In this document: piece by piece, positions 6,046 to 7,449 of the stretch
How the letters are laid out: the number at the start of each line of letters is the position of its first letter
Position numbering within the stretch: position 1 is the first letter of the stretch
NCBI GenBank assembly: GCA_020427625.1
Contig: JAGQOI010000076.1
Span: 1-7,449, forward strand
DNA from: Phycisphaerales bacterium
Lineage (GTDB): Bacteria > Planctomycetota > Phycisphaerae > Phycisphaerales > SM1A02
DNA: 7,449 bases
Direction: 5' to 3'
The notes under the pieces: generated by a model
Database searches by the model: none
What the model saw: only the letters and a program-made list of their open reading frames with translations
Told to the model about the DNA's origin: nothing
Translations under genes and position numbers: made by a program

Positions 6046-7428
6046 ATGGCCAGTCCGTCCACGTTCGCGACCGAACCGAAGCAGTCGTCCGCCGCCGAGG
6101 GCGCCCTGACGAACGATCAGCTCGACGCCCTGCGTTCGGCGTTCGTCGCGAACCCGAGTCACCGCATGGCGCAGAACGCCGTCACGCAGACCGCCATCGA
6201 CGACGTCGCGCTGAACCGCACCGTCGTGACGTCGATGGACCACACCTTCTCGCACCGGCTCGACAACTGGCCGGTGACGAACCAGAAGAAGTCCGGGCGC
6301 TGCTGGATGTTCGCGGCCCTCAACCTGTTCCGGGCGGACGCGATGCAGCGCATGAACGTCGAGGCGTTCGAGTTCTCGCAGAATCACGCGCTCTTCTGGG
6401 ACAAGCTGGAACGGGCGAACTACTTCCTCGAGGCGATCATCCGCACCGCCGAGCGGCCGCTCGACGACCGGACCGTCGCGTTCCTCCTCGATCGCCCGCT
6501 CGACGACGGCGGCCAGTGGAACATGTTCATCAACCTCGTCCGCAAGCACGGCGTCGTGCCCAAGGCCGTCATGCCGGAGACGCAGAGTTCCTCCGAGACC
6601 ATGCACATGAACCGGCGCATCGTGCACAAGCTGCGCGACGGCGCGAGGACGCTCCGCGAACTCCGCGGCAACGGCGCCCCGATGGAGGCCGTGCGGGCCG
6701 CGAAACGCGACATCGTCGCCGTGATCCACCGCATGCTCTGCATCCACCTCGGCACGCCGCCCTCGCGCTTCGACTGGCAGTGGAACGACAAGGACCGCGT
6801 CTTCCATCGCGACGGTGAGATGACCCCCCGCGCCTTCGCGGACAAGTACATCGACCTCCCGCTCGACGACTACGTCTGCCTCGTCCACGATCCGCGCTCG
6901 ACGAGTCCCGTCGGACGCACGTTCACCGTCGAACACCTCGGCAACGTCGTGGGCGGCGAACCGGTGAAGTACCTCAACGTCGGCATCGACGTCATGAAGG
7001 ACGCCGCGATGCGGACGATCATGGACGGCGAGCCGGTGTGGTTCGGCTGCGACGTGGGCCCGATGATGCGCCGGGATCTCGGCCTCTGGGATGCCGCGAT
7101 GTTCGACTACGAGGCGATCTACGGCACGACGTTCAGCCTCGACAAGGCGTCGCGCCTCGTCTACCACCAGACGAAGATGACGCACGCGATGCTGTTCACC
7201 GGCGTCGACGTCTGGCACGACCGGCCCCGACGCTGGCGCGTCGAGAACAGTTGGGGCGACGAGAACGGGCAGAAGGGCTTCTTCATCATGAACGACTCGT
7301 GGTTCGACGAGTACATGTTCGAGGTCGCCGTCCGACGCTCGTACCTCCCCGAAACCCTCCGCAACGCGATCGACCAGGAACCGATCGTCCTGCCCGCCTG
7401 GGACCCGATGGGATCGCTCGCCCGCTGA
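6046..7428 (+). CDS. pepC: Aminopeptidase C / bleomycin hydrolase (peptidase family C1B)
   Basis: A 460-residue papain-fold cysteine aminopeptidase, slightly longer than the usual 435-455. Family members form barrel-shaped homohexamers in the cytoplasm and trim N-terminal residues from peptides. Catalytic elements are all present: VTNQKKSGRCWMFAALN with oxyanion Gln80 and nucleophile Cys86, MTHAMLFTGVD with His380, and WRVENSWGDENGQKGFF with Asn401. Other family hallmarks are SQNHALFWDKLERANYFLEA (111-130), DGGQWNMFINLV (154-165) and WFGCDVG (332-338). No signal peptide is seen. The protein ends PAWDPMGSLAR: the C-terminal arm that reaches into the active site and sets exopeptidase specificity, carrying one basic residue after the usual LA. 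The start at 6046 is supported by GAGGAG 6 nt upstream; the ATG at 6010 would add 12 residues not expected in the family. It is divergent from the kinase gene. Confidence 0.97.
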   Translation: MASPSTFATEPKQSSAAEGALTNDQLDALRSAFVANPSHRMAQNAVTQTAIDDVALNRTVVTSMDHTFSHRLDNWPVTNQKKSGRCWMFAALNLFRADAMQRMNVEAFEFSQNHALFWDKLERANYFLEAIIRTAERPLDDRTVAFLLDRPLDDGGQWNMFINLVRKHGVVPKAVMPETQSSSETMHMNRRIVHKLRDGARTLRELRGNGAPMEAVRAAKRDIVAVIHRMLCIHLGTPPSRFDWQWNDKDRVFHRDGEMTPRAFADKYIDLPLDDYVCLVHDPRSTSPVGRTFTVEHLGNVVGGEPVKYLNVGIDVMKDAAMRTIMDGEPVWFGCDVGPMMRRDLGLWDAAMFDYEAIYGTTFSLDKASRLVYHQTKMTHAMLFTGVDVWHDRPRRWRVENSWGDENGQKGFFIMNDSWFDEYMFEVAVRRSYLPETLRNAIDQEPIVLPAWDPMGSLAR

Positions 7429-7449
7429 TCCGAACGCCCGACCCCGACC

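Noticed and set aside
5854..7218. Upstream extension of the kinase frame (455 codons) antisense to pepC
   Set aside because: It lies wholly opposite a well-supported pepC gene and its translation is Arg/Val/His-rich with no recognisable domain. Open antisense frames are expected at this GC content.

Overview
The window is a high-GC bacterial chromosomal segment with third codon positions almost always G or C. It carries six protein genes and a pair of inverted-repeat elements. A Ser/Thr kinase fused to TolB-like and TPR domains, together with repeats rich in CCACGGAGGCACGGAG, fits large-genome environmental phyla such as Planctomycetota (perhaps Phycisphaerae) or Acidobacteriota. That placement is an inference from gene style, not a phylogenetic result. 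No RNA gene, prophage, transposase or CRISPR array is visible.

Left part (1-1519), all on the minus strand. A small four-helix DUF486/DMT-family membrane protein (1160-1519) has its own -10 and Shine-Dalgarno. An FkbM-type methyltransferase (434-1111) follows. Its stop codon overlaps the start of a lipoprotein-type endonuclease/exonuclease/phosphatase (EEP) protein in an ATGA junction, and that gene runs off the left edge, so only its first 145 codons are visible. The last two form a translationally coupled pair.

Middle (1520-3600). A 188-bp divergent region separates the DUF486 gene from metG (methionyl-tRNA synthetase, 1708-3285, plus strand). metG has a TACAAT -10 hexamer only 7 nt before its ATG and no Shine-Dalgarno, which suggests a leaderless mRNA. 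Between metG and the convergent kinase gene lie 315 bp filled almost entirely by two tandem copies (about 93% identical, 161-bp period) of a roughly 147-bp element with 25-26 bp terminal inverted repeats. The second copy ends exactly at the kinase stop codon.

Right part (3601-7449). The minus-strand gene at 3601-5853 encodes a 750-residue soluble-looking Ser/Thr kinase with a TolB-like domain and a TPR tail. Its promoter appears to overlap the start codon and holds a perfect 6-1-6 palindrome in the spacer. It is divergent from pepC (6046-7428, plus strand), a bleomycin-hydrolase-type C1B cysteine aminopeptidase with a normal Shine-Dalgarno.

The genes do not form one pathway: metG and pepC are housekeeping, the kinase is signalling, and the fkbM/EEP pair acts on unknown substrates. 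I see no clear new multi-gene system. The points most worth a second look are the twin inverted-repeat elements, the recurring -10-next-to-ATG arrangement, and the palindrome inside the kinase promoter.
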